Source of the DNA: Methylotenera sp.
GTDB lineage: Bacteria > Pseudomonadota > Gammaproteobacteria > Burkholderiales > Methylophilaceae
Assembly: GCA_013141495.1 (NCBI GenBank)
Contig: JABFQV010000006.1
Span: forward strand, 1-64,000
Direction: 5' to 3'
DNA: 64,000 nucleotides
Shown here: positions 51,910 to 61,259 of the stretch, in pieces
Layout of the letters: every line of letters starts with the position of its first letter
Numbering within the stretch: position 1 is the stretch's first letter
The notes under the pieces: model-generated
What the model was told of the DNA's origin: nothing
Database searches by the model: none
The model's input: the letters and a program-made list of their open reading frames with translations, nothing else
Program-made: the position numbers and the translations under genes

Positions 51910-52287
51910 CTAGTTAAAACCATGACGCACGGCTGGCGCTAGCTGTTTTAATTCATCATCATCATACAAGCGACCTCGTGTGATAAATGCCATGCCTGTA
52001 CCGCAATCTAGTGAAAATGAGCCGCTAGAACCGACGACGGCATCTAGGATGGTGTGTGTATTTTGTGCGAATGTAAAATGGCTATCGCCCATATAAAACA
52101 TTGCGCCAGCAACCTCACCTAGCTTTACATCCGATGGGCTGGGTTTGAATTCATTGGCAGGCATACATAAAGGGCCGCTTCCTTCACAGCATCCACCAGA
52201 TTGAAAAAAAATAATTGATCCAAACTTTGCCGTGAGTTGCTGGATTAGTGCTATTGCGGCAGGGGTGGCAGAAACGCGTTCAACCAT
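51910..52287 (-). CDS. DUF779 family protein
   Basis: This 125-residue protein matches the DUF779 pattern: LTAKFGSIIFFQSGGCCEGS with a Cys-Cys pair, then FYMGDSHFTFAQNT, and LDCGTGMAFITRGRLY. Proteins of this family are commonly encoded beside ExaC-like aldehyde dehydrogenases, as here. A redox or metal role is likely but not established. The gene starts about 75 bases after the aldehyde dehydrogenase stop. Confidence 0.88.
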   Translation of the reverse strand: MVERVSATPAAIALIQQLTAKFGSIIFFQSGGCCEGSGPLCMPANEFKPSPSDVKLGEVAGAMFYMGDSHFTFAQNTHTILDAVVGSSGSFSLDCGTGMAFITRGRLYDDDELKQLAPAVRHGFN

Positions 52288-52362
52288 GATTTAATCTCCA
52301 AAAAAAGAGGCGGGGTTAGCCGCCTCTTAAATGTAGTACAAAGTTAGCGGACAATACTTAAA

Positions 52363-53883
52363 TTAGAAGAAGCCTAACTTTTTAGGGCTATAGCTCACTA
52401 ATAAGTTTTTGGTTTGCTGGTAATGATCCAACATCATTTTATGCGTTTCGCGACCAATACCTGATTCCTTATACCCACCAAATGCAGCATGTGCTGGATA
52501 GGCGTGGTAGCAGTTAGTCCAAACACGACCAGCCTTAATACCACGACCCATGCGATAAGCACGGCTACCATCACGTGTCCAAACGCCAGAGCCTAAGCCG
52601 AACACGGTGTCATTAGCAATCGCCAACGCATCGGCTTCGTCTTTAAAGGTAGTGACAGCCAACACCGGACCAAAAATTTCTTCCTGGAACACACGCATTT
52701 TGTTATGCCCTTTAAGTAAGGTCGGTTGGATGTAATAGCCCTCGGCAAATGTGCCAGTTAATATGTTGCGCTCACCGCCAATCAACACCTGGGCACCTTC
52801 TTGCCTGCCAATATCCATGTAAGACATGATTTTGTTGAGTTGATCTTCAGACGCTTGCGCACCGATCATGGTGTTTGGGTCTAATGGGTTGCCTTGTTTA
52901 ATTGCTGCAACGCGCGGTAAAACACGCTCCATAAATTGCTCATAAACAGATTCTTGAATTAACGCACGTGATGGGCTGGTGCAGACCTCACCTTGGTTAA
53001 ACGCAAATAATACCAAGCCCTCAACCGCTTTATCAAAGAAGTCATCATCCGCTTGGGCGATATCTTCAAAGAAAATATTCGGTGATTTACCACCTAATTC
53101 CAACGTTGCTGGAATTAAGTTAGCGGCAGCGGCTTGCGCAATTACGCGGCCGGTAGCAGTTGAGCCGGTAAAGGCAATTTTGGCAATACGGCGGCTGTTA
53201 GCAAGCGGAGCGCCCACTTCACGACCATAGCCGTTGACAATGTTGATCACGCCAGGAGGTAAAATATCTGCAATCAATTCAGCCAGGATCAGAATACTGA
53301 TTGGCGTAAACTCTGCTGGTTTCATCACCACGCAGTTACCCGCGGCAATCGCTGGCGCTAGCTTCCAGGCCGCCATCAAGATTGGAAAGTTCCATGGAAT
53401 AATCTGACCAATAACGCCTAACGGTTCATGAAAGTGATAAGCAACAGTTGTTTCATCGATTTCACTGAGGCTACCTTCTTGCGCACGTAAGCAACCGGCA
53501 AAATAACGGAAGTGATCAATGGCAAGTGGAATATCGGCGTTGAGTGTTTCGCGAATCGGCTTGCCGTTATCAATGGTTTCAGCGGTTGCTAATAATTCCA
53601 GATTAGCTTCTAAACGATCAGCCACTTTAAGTAGCAAGTTGGCGCGTTCACCCGGCGCGGTGCGACCCCATTTGTCAGCGGCAGCATGGGCGGCATCTAG
53701 CGCCAACTCAACGTCCTCTGCACCAGATCTAGCGGCCTTTGTGTAAGGTTTACCTGTGATCGGGGTAATAACGTCGAAGTATTCACCATTAACAGGCGCT
53801 ACCCATTTTCCGCCAATAAAATTATCATATTTGGCTTTGTAAGGGATTGTTACCCCAAGACCTTTTAATAAATCTAAACTCAT
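52363..53883 (-). CDS. NAD-dependent aldehyde dehydrogenase (ExaC-like)
   Basis: The 506-residue enzyme oxidises aldehydes, probably acetaldehyde-type substrates by its similarity to ExaC/AcoD. The catalytic glutamate lies in ELGGKSPN and the nucleophilic cysteine in [11 protein letters not shown]. The segment [18 protein letters not shown] and [10 protein letters not shown] form the cofactor site. In a methylotroph it may remove toxic aldehydes. It forms a pair with the DUF779 gene. A GGAG Shine-Dalgarno sequence is visible upstream of the ATG. Confidence 0.94.
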   Translation of the reverse strand: MSLDLLKGLGVTIPYKAKYDNFIGGKWVAPVNGEYFDVITPITGKPYTKAARSGAEDVELALDAAHAAADKWGRTAPGERANLLLKVADRLEANLELLATAETIDNGKPIRETLNADIPLAIDHFRYFAGCLRAQEGSLSEIDETTVAYHFHEPLGVIGQIIPWNFPILMAAWKLAPAIAAGNCVVMKPAEFTPISILILAELIADILPPGVINIVNGYGREVGAPLANSRRIAKIAFTGSTATGRVIAQAAAANLIPATLELGGKSPNIFFEDIAQADDDFFDKAVEGLVLFAFNQGEVCTSPSRALIQESVYEQFMERVLPRVAAIKQGNPLDPNTMIGAQASEDQLNKIMSYMDIGRQEGAQVLIGGERNILTGTFAEGYYIQPTLLKGHNKMRVFQEEIFGPVLAVTTFKDEADALAIANDTVFGLGSGVWTRDGSRAYRMGRGIKAGRVWTNCYHAYPAHAAFGGYKESGIGRETHKMMLDHYQQTKNLLVSYSPKKLGFF

Positions 53884-54237
53884 GCCAACTCCTTTGGTTT
53901 TCTGTTGTTGATAATCGAAATCTTACGCATTGAATGGCTTTAATTAAGCAAGACTTGCTGGTTTACCAGCTTAGTCGCGCTTATCAGTTTGTTCTGATTA
54001 ACTGAAATTTAAGTGCACAATTTTTGCTCTAAATCCCATTAACGATAAACCCAAGTGACGATCTAATCAAGGGTATTAAGCATTATTCTTTAAATTTAAT
54101 TATTTTACTTAGTGAGTAGAGGTTGTGCTCAAGGCAATGACTTTTATTGGCAAGATATAAACTAGAAAAATCCTATCGCTTGCGCTATAGTGCACTAATG
54201 CAATTTAACTAAATACGATGCTTAATCTAATGCTGAT
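53884..54237. promoter_or_regulatory. Divergent regulatory region with operator-like dyads
   Basis: The 354-base gap between the aldehyde dehydrogenase and the adenylate cyclase genes holds no ORF. GCTGG-TTTA-CCAGC at 53957-53970, within a longer GACT...AGTC symmetry, is an operator candidate for the dehydrogenase. A perfect TAGTGCACTA palindrome at 54188-54197 precedes the cyclase gene. No canonical sigma-54 promoter was found here. Confidence 0.45.
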
Positions 54238-55479
54238 ATGTCAAAAAACCTAGCACAACCATCTATTTTAACGCGCGAATTTTGGCGCAGATTTTCTAAT
54301 CCATCTTCTGTCGCGTTGGGTAAATCTATTTTATCCATATTAGTGTTTGCTGAAACGTTAGTGAGTTTTTTTTGGATATTTACGTTATCAGGCTTGGGGG
54401 AAGGTTACGCGCTGATTGCCGCCGTCCCTTATTTTTACCTGGTTATTTCCTACGTCAGCCTGTTTATTTTCTACCGATCCAAGCGTTTTGAGTATTTTAC
54501 ATTTACGCAATTGGTGATGTTGCTGGTGATGCCATTTTTTATGCAATGGGCGATAGGCGGTTTTGAAGCATCTAGTGGCGTGGCAATTTGGGCTATTTTA
54601 TCTCCAGTAGGCGCGCTGATGATACTAGGTACGCGTCAATCAACCCCTTGGTTTTTACTGTTTGTTGGGCTGGCTTTCCTTTCCTGGAAAATGAACCCTT
54701 ATTTTGCCGGTAATGCAATGCCAATACCTAGTAACGTAAAAGATACATTTTTTTTGATGAACATTACGGGTACCGCCTCAATTTTATATGGTGTACTACG
54801 TTTTTTTCAGGCACAAAAAGAACGCGTCATGCTGTCGCTGGAAATAGAACAAGCACGGTCTGAAAAACTATTACTGAATATATTGCCGGCGCCCATTGCC
54901 GAGCGCCTTAAAGCTAACGATATGCGGATTGCTGATCATTATGATTCAGTGACGGTTATGTTTGCTGATTTAATAAACTTCACACAAATGTCAGAGAAAA
55001 TGTCACCGACCCAGTTGGTTGACTTGTTATCACAAGTATTTCTGAAATTTGACCAACTTGCAGAGAAATATCAAGTAGAGAAAATTAAAACCATTGGTGA
55101 TGCGTATATGGTGGTTTCAGGAGTGCCTGTGGCTTGTACTAATCACGCACAGAGAATTGCTGCAATGGCATTGGAAATGCAGTCAGCACTTAAAGAAGTG
55201 GCGGAAAGAACTGGGTTGGATCTAAATATGCGCATAGGGGTTCATAGTGGCGCTGTAGTTGCGGGTGTGATTGGTAGTAGCAAATTTAGCTACGACTTAT
55301 GGGGCGACACTGTCAATCTTGCAAGCCGCATGGAAGAAACCTGCCTCGCTGGTGCTATTCAAGTGACCGCAGAAACGCAACGACTTTTAAAGGATGATTA
55401 TCAATTTTCAGCAAGAGCCGCAGTTGAAGTGAAAGGTAAGGGCGTTTTAGACACGTTTATACTGCTAAAAAAACCATAA
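54238..55479 (+). CDS. Membrane-bound class III adenylate cyclase
   Basis: The 413-residue protein has about six transmembrane segments in residues 25-200 and a C-terminal class III cyclase domain. The metal aspartates are in MFADLINFT and TIGDAYMV. The lysine of KIKTIGD and the aspartate of YDLWGDTVN specify ATP, and the N...R pair lies in NLASRMEET. All catalytic residues are present, so cAMP synthesis is expected. The gene is monocistronic and the tRNA follows. Confidence 0.92.
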   Translation: MSKNLAQPSILTREFWRRFSNPSSVALGKSILSILVFAETLVSFFWIFTLSGLGEGYALIAAVPYFYLVISYVSLFIFYRSKRFEYFTFTQLVMLLVMPFFMQWAIGGFEASSGVAIWAILSPVGALMILGTRQSTPWFLLFVGLAFLSWKMNPYFAGNAMPIPSNVKDTFFLMNITGTASILYGVLRFFQAQKERVMLSLEIEQARSEKLLLNILPAPIAERLKANDMRIADHYDSVTVMFADLINFTQMSEKMSPTQLVDLLSQVFLKFDQLAEKYQVEKIKTIGDAYMVVSGVPVACTNHAQRIAAMALEMQSALKEVAERTGLDLNMRIGVHSGAVVAGVIGSSKFSYDLWGDTVNLASRMEETCLAGAIQVTAETQRLLKDDYQFSARAAVEVKGKGVLDTFILLKKP

Positions 55480-55500
55480 CGCAAAGTTGACATTTGGATG

Positions 55501-55529
55501 TTGGGTTTTATACCAATATGCACTATAAT
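55501..55529 (+). promoter_or_regulatory. Sigma-70 promoter of tRNA-Ser
   Basis: TTGGGT, 17 bases and a perfect TATAAT (55524-55529) end 11 bases before the mature tRNA. A TTGACA about 16 bases further upstream could pair with a weaker TATACC. Confidence 0.6.
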
Positions 55530-55540
55530 TCGCCGCTCTC

Positions 55541-55630
55541 GGAAGAGTGGTTGAGCGGTTGAAGGCACCACCCTGGAAAGGTGGCATAGGGGTAACTCTA
55601 TCGCGGGTTCGAATCCCGCCTCTTCCGCCA
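55541..55630 (+). tRNA. tRNA-Ser (anticodon GGA)
   Basis: The 90-base type II tRNA has the acceptor stem GGAAGAG/CTCTTCC, discriminator G and an encoded CCA (55628-55630). The anticodon stem-loop contains CTGGAAA with GGA at 55575-55577. A variable arm (ATAGGGGTAACTCTAT) and the T-loop GGTTCGAATCC are present. It reads UCC and UCU codons. Confidence 0.96.
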
Positions 55631-55737
55631 GTAGGCCTTACAAATCAATGAGTTAGCAGGGTTTAAAGAATTTTCCCCTCATTCTTCCCCACAGAATAAC
55701 AAGAACTCATAAGATTTAATTTGAGTGCAGCACAAGT

Positions 55738-55763
55738 AGCCTCACAGTGATGTGGGGCTTTTT
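55738..55763 (+). terminator. Rho-independent terminator downstream of tRNA-Ser
   Basis: A 9-base-pair stem (AGCCTCACA / TGTGGGGCT with one G-T pair) closes a GTGA loop and runs into TTTTT. It lies 108 bases after the tRNA. Confidence 0.75.
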
Positions 55764-55915
55764 CGTTTCCGCAGGTGATTTAACGAGTATTCATCCGCGT
55801 ATTCAAATAGCATTAAAATGCACATCATCGTCTTTAAATAATTCATTGGTCGCTTAATTTGCAAACCTATATGAACTAGTCTACTATAAAAAAATGCCTT
55901 ATGGATTTGTATAAA

Positions 55916-56127
55916 ATGGACAGCCTTACACAGATACAGAGTTTAGAGAACTTGCAAAATCCGACAGAGCAAGAAGTGTTAATGCTGGCAGCACTACGCT
56001 TAAGAGAGCGTCTATCGCATCTACCTTGCTACGCGAACCGCAGGGTATGCAGCACGATAAACTACTGGATTTCATTAGCAAGGTCGCGTCACAATCTGCA
56101 TTACTAGACACTAAGGGGGTTATATGA
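55916..56127 (+). pseudogene. Frameshifted small gene, first of a decayed pair
   Basis: The frame starts MDSLTQIQSLENLQNP and runs to about 56010 (LRLRER). The coherent continuation then lies in another frame (TLLREPQGMQHDKLLDFISK, ending DTKGVI). Together they would give a protein of about 70 residues that overlaps the next ATG by ATGA, as in a normal operon. I do not recognise the family. Either decay or a sequencing error would explain the break. Confidence 0.45.
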
Positions 56128-56437
56128 CTGAAAAGAAATACCCTAGAATGAATTCTTACCCTATGGCTTTAAGGGAAGTAGTTACACCCGTGATACCAAA
56201 CTTCTTAAAAGAGTACGCAACACGTACGATGAAATCACCAATGAACTCAGAGGATCGCCTGAAGCAGCGCGAGAAGTTACTAACTACACCTTGGGGCCAT
56301 TTAAAGGCTACAGAATAGATGGTGAAGTATTATTGCCAGTAACATTCTTACAGGGTTCTGCATTACAGTTTTGGTTAAATAATATGGCTTCTTTTATCAA
56401 GATAATTTATCCATTCTTTTTTATACCAGACAAATAA
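56124..56437 (+). pseudogene. Frameshifted small gene, second of a decayed pair
   Basis: The frame begins MTEKKYPRMNSYPMALREVV and is coherent to about 56222 (FLKEYATR). The likely continuation shifts frame (TYDEITNELRGSPEAAR, then GYRIDGEVLLPVTFL) and stops at 56435-56437. A strong AAGGGGG lies before the ATG. The second frameshift within 300 bases makes decay more likely than error. The pair follows a tRNA gene, a common place for lost mobile elements. Confidence 0.45.
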
Positions 56438-56593
56438 AACGTAAAGTCCTGCAAAGAGCATGACTATCCATAGTTGAGCAACCATCATTAAATATAAAAT
56501 TAATGGTGTGTCTTTAGATATGATTTCTCTAAATGGAAGCAATGCTATTGCAATTAACAAACCTACCGAATAAAAAGCTATTCCATATTCCAT
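56375..56593 (-). CDS. Small two-helix membrane protein with start codon in a heptamer tract
   Basis: This 72-residue frame has two hydrophobic segments (about 8-20 and 28-55) and a charged end. It overlaps the 3' part of the decayed gene on the other strand. Its start lies in four tandem copies of a 7-base unit. Only the second ATG of the tract opens this frame; the others stop after a few codons to about two dozen. The function is unknown, and whether it is expressed is unclear. Confidence 0.4.
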   Translation of the reverse strand: MEYGIAFYSVGLLIAIALLPFREIISKDTPLILYLMMVAQLWIVMLFAGLYVLFVWYKKEWINYLDKRSHII

Positions 56594-56610
56594 ATTCCAT
56601 ATTCCATATT
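56581..56610. repeat. Tandem heptamer repeat (TTCCATA x4)
   Basis: Four perfect copies of TTCCATA (56581-56608) plus two bases form a simple-sequence tract. Read on the minus strand, each copy supplies an ATG in a different frame, so a change in copy number would change which frame is translated. Confidence 0.8.
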
Positions 56611-56936
56611 GTTTTATCCTAGATAATGCTTTAATAACTGCTAGTTACACTCTTTTCTTTCCCACTTATCTTTAGCCTTTGCCTCTGCTTTAGTCTGCCA
56701 CTGCATATTGCTAGGATCTACAATTTACGTGTTGCGACTGTGGCACACGCGTGAGAATCGGTAGCTATACCACAAAGCTATTGTCTGGCGTTTATAGTCA
56801 ATTTTAACCGCTCACAAAGGTTGATTTGTAAAGATATTTTTCAAGTCGATTGCGGTTCTTGCAATTTTTACATCAAAACCTCACGTTTTGGTGTTCGGTT
56901 ATTCTGTTCAGGCAAGTCTGTTTTAACCAATTCCAA
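56611..56936. other. Intergenic region without recognised features
   Basis: This 326-base gap lies between the heptamer tract and the EnvC-like gene. I see no credible ORF, RNA gene or terminator in it. Composition and short open fragments suggest further remnants of the decayed segment. Confidence 0.4.
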
Positions 56937-58226
56937 CTAATTCAAGCTGCTCCAACTTAGCGGGTCAAAGGGGCGGCTTTGTAACCGCAACTCATAATAA
57001 ACCCCATTAGCTTCGTTGCCGCCGCTGTTACCAACCGATGCAATCGCATCGCCGCTACGTACTACTTCACCGGCTTGTTTTAATATGGCCTGATTGTTTC
57101 CGTATAAGCTCATATAGCCATCGCCGTGATCCACAATCACTAAATTGCCAAAGCCGCGTAACCAGTCAGCAAAAACCACACGACCACTGGCAACAGATTT
57201 TACCTCTGCGCCTTCATTGGCCTTGATGAACAGACCTTTCCATGAAACGCCGCTATCTTCGCGGCTGGCACCAAAGCGGTTGGTGATATCACCGCGCACT
57301 GGCAGCCGTAGCTTACCTTTGAGTGTAGCAAAGTTAGCGCCCGCAAACTCATCACTAGGTAGCGCATTGTTATTGGCGATAATTTGATTGGTTTGTTTAT
57401 TACTCGCAACATTATTAGTGGTATTGTTTTTTGTGGACTTGGTTTTGGGTTTAGCTGGAATAATCTTGGCTAAACGTTCGACTAATTGCGAGAGTCGCTT
57501 TTCATCGCGTTGTAGCTTTTTGATTTCACCGCGTTGTGTTGCAATTTGCTGTGAAAGTGATTTAACGACTTTAGATTTTTCTTGTTTTCGGCGTTGTAAA
57601 GTGCGGCGTTCGTCCACCTGTTTTTGTTTAAGCTCGCTAACTTCTTTTAGCGCGGTTGCGGTTTCTTCATTGAGTTTGGTTAATTTGGCAAGGTTGCCTT
57701 GCATTTTTTGAATTAACTCAGCTCGTGCTTTGGCAACGTATGAAAAATAATGAATATCGCGCGCTATTTCACTCGGGCGTTCATTTTGCAAAATCATTTG
57801 CAGGTAGCTGGGTTGACCGTGAATATACTGTTGATAAAGTTGCCCGCTTAATAATTTTTGCTGTTGCGCTAGCGATTGGTTTGTTGATGTGGACTCTGCA
57901 TTAAGCAGGGTGAGTGTTTTTTTACTTTCCTGTTGGCGCTGATTGATTTCATATAGCTTTTTGTTAGCTTCGCTAATCGCCTGTTCACTTTCTTTCAGTG
58001 CGTCAGCGGCGTCTTTGTGCGCTTCTTGCGAGTTATCCAGCTCTTTTTTGAGTGACTCCAAGCGTTGCTGCAACTCGCTCAACGCCTGTTTTGGCTGTGC
58101 CGGTTTTTTTTCAGCCAACACTAACGGCGTGTGCAATAACAATGCGGTCATTAAGGCCGCTATTGAAGCTAAGCGAAAAGGTTGATTGCGCATCATTAGA
58201 CTAAAAAACTTAAGCTTTAATATCAC
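56937..58226 (-). CDS. envC: EnvC-like murein hydrolase activator
   Basis: EnvC activates the amidases AmiA and AmiB at the septum. The 429-residue protein has a signal peptide (about residues 15-37), a long coiled coil (about 45-265) and a degenerate LytM/M23 domain from about 310. The zinc motif is lost (GVSWKGLFI in place of GxHxGxD, GVYYELR in place of HLHFE), as in true EnvC. Its start overlaps the end of gpmI by 4 bases, the usual gpmI-envC arrangement. Confidence 0.93.
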   Translation of the reverse strand: MILKLKFFSLMMRNQPFRLASIAALMTALLLHTPLVLAEKKPAQPKQALSELQQRLESLKKELDNSQEAHKDAADALKESEQAISEANKKLYEINQRQQESKKTLTLLNAESTSTNQSLAQQQKLLSGQLYQQYIHGQPSYLQMILQNERPSEIARDIHYFSYVAKARAELIQKMQGNLAKLTKLNEETATALKEVSELKQKQVDERRTLQRRKQEKSKVVKSLSQQIATQRGEIKKLQRDEKRLSQLVERLAKIIPAKPKTKSTKNNTTNNVASNKQTNQIIANNNALPSDEFAGANFATLKGKLRLPVRGDITNRFGASREDSGVSWKGLFIKANEGAEVKSVASGRVVFADWLRGFGNLVIVDHGDGYMSLYGNNQAILKQAGEVVRSGDAIASVGNSGGNEANGVYYELRLQSRPFDPLSWSSLN

Positions 58227-59788
58227 ACTTTAACTTGCACTAAATTTTTACCCGTCATTTCACCAGGTTGCGCTAAGCCCATCATGTGCAGTAGTGTGGG
58301 CGCTAAATCAGACAATGCACCACCGTTGTTTAGTGTCGCTTCTCGACCTATGTAAATCAACGGCACTAAGTTGGTGGTGTGTTGTGTATGCGGTTGTTGA
58401 TTTTCAACATCGTACATGAGCTCTGCATTGCCATGGTCTGCGGTAATTAGCACCTCACCGCCTATGCTTTGCATGGCATTTACCACGCGTCCGATGCAGG
58501 TGTCTAAGGTTTCTACTGCGGTAATGGCCGCACCTAGATTGCCGGAGTGGCCTACCATGTCACAATTGGCGTAATTGCAAATGATGGCATTGTATTTTTG
58601 GCTGAGAATGGCTTCTTCAAGTCTTTCAGTGACTTCATAAGCGCTCATCTCAGGTTGCAAATCATAAGTTTCTACCTGCGGAGACGGTACCAGGATTCTG
58701 TCTTCACCTGCAAAAACGGTTTCTTCACCGCCGTTAAAAAAGAAAGTCACATGCGGATATTTCTCAGTTTCGGCAATTCTTAGTTGCGTTAAGCCAAGGT
58801 TAGATAAATATTCTCCAAATGTATTGCGTACTTCTTGTGGTGGAAACAGGGCTGTGGCTTTGGTTTCTTTTTTGTCGTACATGGTGAGTGTAAAGTAGCC
58901 TGCTAACTTTGGCACATGGCGGCGATGAAAGCCGTCAAAGTCTTCAGCCAGTAAGGCGTGCGTGAGTTGACGTGCGCGGTCAGAGCGAAAGTTCATGAAC
59001 ACGACTAAATCGCCATCTTCTAAATGCACGGGCGCCTCACCTGTTTTGCGAATAGCCGTGGTTTTGACGAACTCATCATTTTCACCTCGCGTATAGGCAT
59101 CTTGTAGGCCAATGGCGGCAGTTTCGGCCACAAACTCACCGATGCCCTCAGTAAACAGTTTGTAGGCGGCTTCTACGCGCGGCCAGCGTTTATCTCTATC
59201 CATGCCATAAAAGCGACCACTAATTGAGGCAATTTTGCCTACACCCAGAGTTTTACATTGTTGTTCTAGCGCCTCAATAAAAGGCGCGGCGCTCACGGGA
59301 GGTGTATCACGACCATCTAAAAATGCATGAATATACACTTTACTTAAACCCTGTTTGGCGGCCATTTTAATCATGGCATGAATGTGGTCTTGGTGGCTGT
59401 GTACGCCACCGTCCGAGAGTAGCCCGAAAATATGCAAGGCTTTGTTATTGTTTTTAATGTTAAGTAATGCCGGTTTTAATTCGGCATGCTCAAAAAACTC
59501 GCAGCTGGCAATGCTGTTGTTGATGCGTTCAAAGTCTTGAAACACGACACGTCCGGCACCAATGTTGAGATGACCTACCTCTGAATTCCCCATTTGGCCA
59601 TCAGGTAATCCTACATAATGTTCTGAGGCATTGATCAGCGTATGCGGGAAGTTTTTCCAAAGCGCATCCCAGTTGGGTTTTTTGGCTTGTGCAATCGCGT
59701 TATCGCTCATTTCTTCGCGATAGCCAAAGCCATCTAAAATGAGTAAGCAGACAGGTGTGGTGTTTGTGCTAGTCGTGGACGTTGACAT
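58223..59788 (-). CDS. gpmI: 2,3-bisphosphoglycerate-independent phosphoglycerate mutase
   Basis: GpmI interconverts 3- and 2-phosphoglycerate using two Mn ions. The 521-residue protein shows LLILDGFGYRE near residue 16, the phospho-serine nucleophile in MGNSEVGHLNIGAGR (about residue 66), MNFRSDRARQLT, and TADHGNAELM near the C-terminus. The length is normal. It is followed by envC on the same strand. Confidence 0.97.
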   Translation of the reverse strand: MSTSTTSTNTTPVCLLILDGFGYREEMSDNAIAQAKKPNWDALWKNFPHTLINASEHYVGLPDGQMGNSEVGHLNIGAGRVVFQDFERINNSIASCEFFEHAELKPALLNIKNNNKALHIFGLLSDGGVHSHQDHIHAMIKMAAKQGLSKVYIHAFLDGRDTPPVSAAPFIEALEQQCKTLGVGKIASISGRFYGMDRDKRWPRVEAAYKLFTEGIGEFVAETAAIGLQDAYTRGENDEFVKTTAIRKTGEAPVHLEDGDLVVFMNFRSDRARQLTHALLAEDFDGFHRRHVPKLAGYFTLTMYDKKETKATALFPPQEVRNTFGEYLSNLGLTQLRIAETEKYPHVTFFFNGGEETVFAGEDRILVPSPQVETYDLQPEMSAYEVTERLEEAILSQKYNAIICNYANCDMVGHSGNLGAAITAVETLDTCIGRVVNAMQSIGGEVLITADHGNAELMYDVENQQPHTQHTTNLVPLIYIGREATLNNGGALSDLAPTLLHMMGLAQPGEMTGKNLVQVKV

Positions 59789-60005
59789 GATGTTTCGCCT
59801 TAAATATTTGCATAAATTTATGGGAGCAATGTCACTATTTTAGCTTAATTACACGTAAAATCGGACTGTAAATTTAAGGGTGCTGCTGTAGCGTCAATAT
59901 TTTTCGTGATGATGCGTTGTTATTTTTTTATTGATGCTTCACCTGATTTAAAATCTTGTGCTTATAACCGACCCCTAAATCTGATTTTATTTTGAGAGGA
60001 AATGC

Positions 60006-60425
60006 GTGGAATTTATTATAAAAAATGCTTTGCTGATAGGTTTGGCTGTGGGTTCTGGCATCATGTTGTTATTGCCAGCCCTAAAAAAGGGCGCGGGTGG
60101 TGTGCCAAATTTAAGCACGACCGAGGCGATTACCTTAATCAATCGTAGCCATGCAATTGTGCTAGATGTACGTGATGATGCTGAATTTGCCAGCGGCCAT
60201 ATTGTGGATGCTAAACATATTCCATTGGATAAGTTGGCGGAACGTTTGAATACACTTAAAAAATATCAAGATAAACCGATTTTGGTGAATTGCCAGCATG
60301 GCGCGCGCTCTGCCAAGGCGTGTGATATTTTGCGCAAGGCTGACTATAAGCAGGTTAATTACCTGCAAGGCGGCATGAATGCCTGGATAGAAGCAAAATT
60401 GCCAATTGTAAAAGAGGATCAATAA
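60006..60425 (+). CDS. Membrane-anchored rhodanese-like protein
   Basis: This 139-residue protein has an N-terminal transmembrane helix (about 7-24) and a rhodanese domain with the active-site cysteine in VNCQHGARSAK (about residue 98). It fits the small YibN-type proteins often found ahead of grxC and secB. Sulfurtransferase activity is plausible, but the substrate is unknown. The start is GTG. grxC begins directly after the stop. Confidence 0.9.
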   Translation: MEFIIKNALLIGLAVGSGIMLLLPALKKGAGGVPNLSTTEAITLINRSHAIVLDVRDDAEFASGHIVDAKHIPLDKLAERLNTLKKYQDKPILVNCQHGARSAKACDILRKADYKQVNYLQGGMNAWIEAKLPIVKEDQ

Positions 60426-60683
60426 GTGGCCAATGTTTTGATGTACACCACAGCAGTTTGTCCTTATTGTATAAATGCCGAGCGTTTGCTAATGAGTAAG
60501 GGCGTGACAGAAATCAATAAAATTCGCATTGATTTACAGCCGGAAAAGCGCGATGAAATGATGCAAAAAACTGGCCGCCGTACTGTGCCGCAAATTTACA
60601 TTGATGATCGACATATTGGTGGTTTTGATGATCTGCGCGCGCTGGATTTGGCAGGCGGGCTTGATTCGCTTCTGGCAGCATAA
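60426..60683 (+). CDS. grxC: Glutaredoxin 3
   Basis: The 85-residue glutaredoxin has the dithiol active site CPYC near residue 12, the TVPQIYIDDRHIGG segment with its cis-proline, and GGFDDL for glutathione binding. It reduces disulfides with glutathione. The start is GTG. It lies between the rhodanese and secB genes, the conserved grxC-secB-gpsA order. Confidence 0.95.
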   Translation: MANVLMYTTAVCPYCINAERLLMSKGVTEINKIRIDLQPEKRDEMMQKTGRRTVPQIYIDDRHIGGFDDLRALDLAGGLDSLLAA

Positions 60684-60757
60684 AGTCTGTTAAAATAGCC
60701 GCTGATTTTTTAGCATTGTCATTAACCCATTCAATTAACATTTTTAAGTAGAGAATC

Positions 60758-61255
60758 ATGGCACAAGAAGATAACAACGCAGCACCAGTCGCTAACAATG
60801 AAGAACAGGCGCAACAACCAGGCTTTAGTATCGAAAAAATTTACGTTAAAGACGCTTCATTAGAGATTCCTAATGCACCGCAAATTTTTACAGATCGCAC
60901 GCAGCCGCAAGTGGCTATCGAGTTAAGCAATTTTGCGCAGCAAATTGAAGCAAACGTATTTGAAGTGGCGATTAAAGTCACAGTAACTTCAAAAATTGAA
61001 GACAAAACAGTATTTTTGGTTGAAGTAACGCAAGCGGGTATTTTCCATATTCGCAATGTGCCTGAAGAAAACATTGAAATGATTGTTGGCATCACGTGCC
61101 CAAACATTTTGTTCCCTTATGCGCGTGAAAGCATCTCGGATTTAGTCATCCGTGGCGGTTTCCAACCAGTGTTGCTCAACCCAATTAACTTTGAAGCCTT
61201 GTTTGCGCAACAAAAACAGCAACAGGCTGAGACTGCAAACACCGCAACACACTAA
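60758..61255 (+). CDS. secB: Protein-export chaperone SecB
   Basis: SecB keeps precursor proteins unfolded for SecA. The 165-residue protein has the family core: FSIEKIYVKDASLEIPNAP near residue 26, then VTVTSKIEDKTVFLVEVTQAG, and CPNILFPYARESISDLVIRGGF. The N- and C-terminal tails are polar and variable. A terminator-less 74-base gap separates it from grxC. Confidence 0.97.
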   Translation: MAQEDNNAAPVANNEEQAQQPGFSIEKIYVKDASLEIPNAPQIFTDRTQPQVAIELSNFAQQIEANVFEVAIKVTVTSKIEDKTVFLVEVTQAGIFHIRNVPEENIEMIVGITCPNILFPYARESISDLVIRGGFQPVLLNPINFEALFAQQKQQQAETANTATH

Positions 61256-61259
61256 GTTG

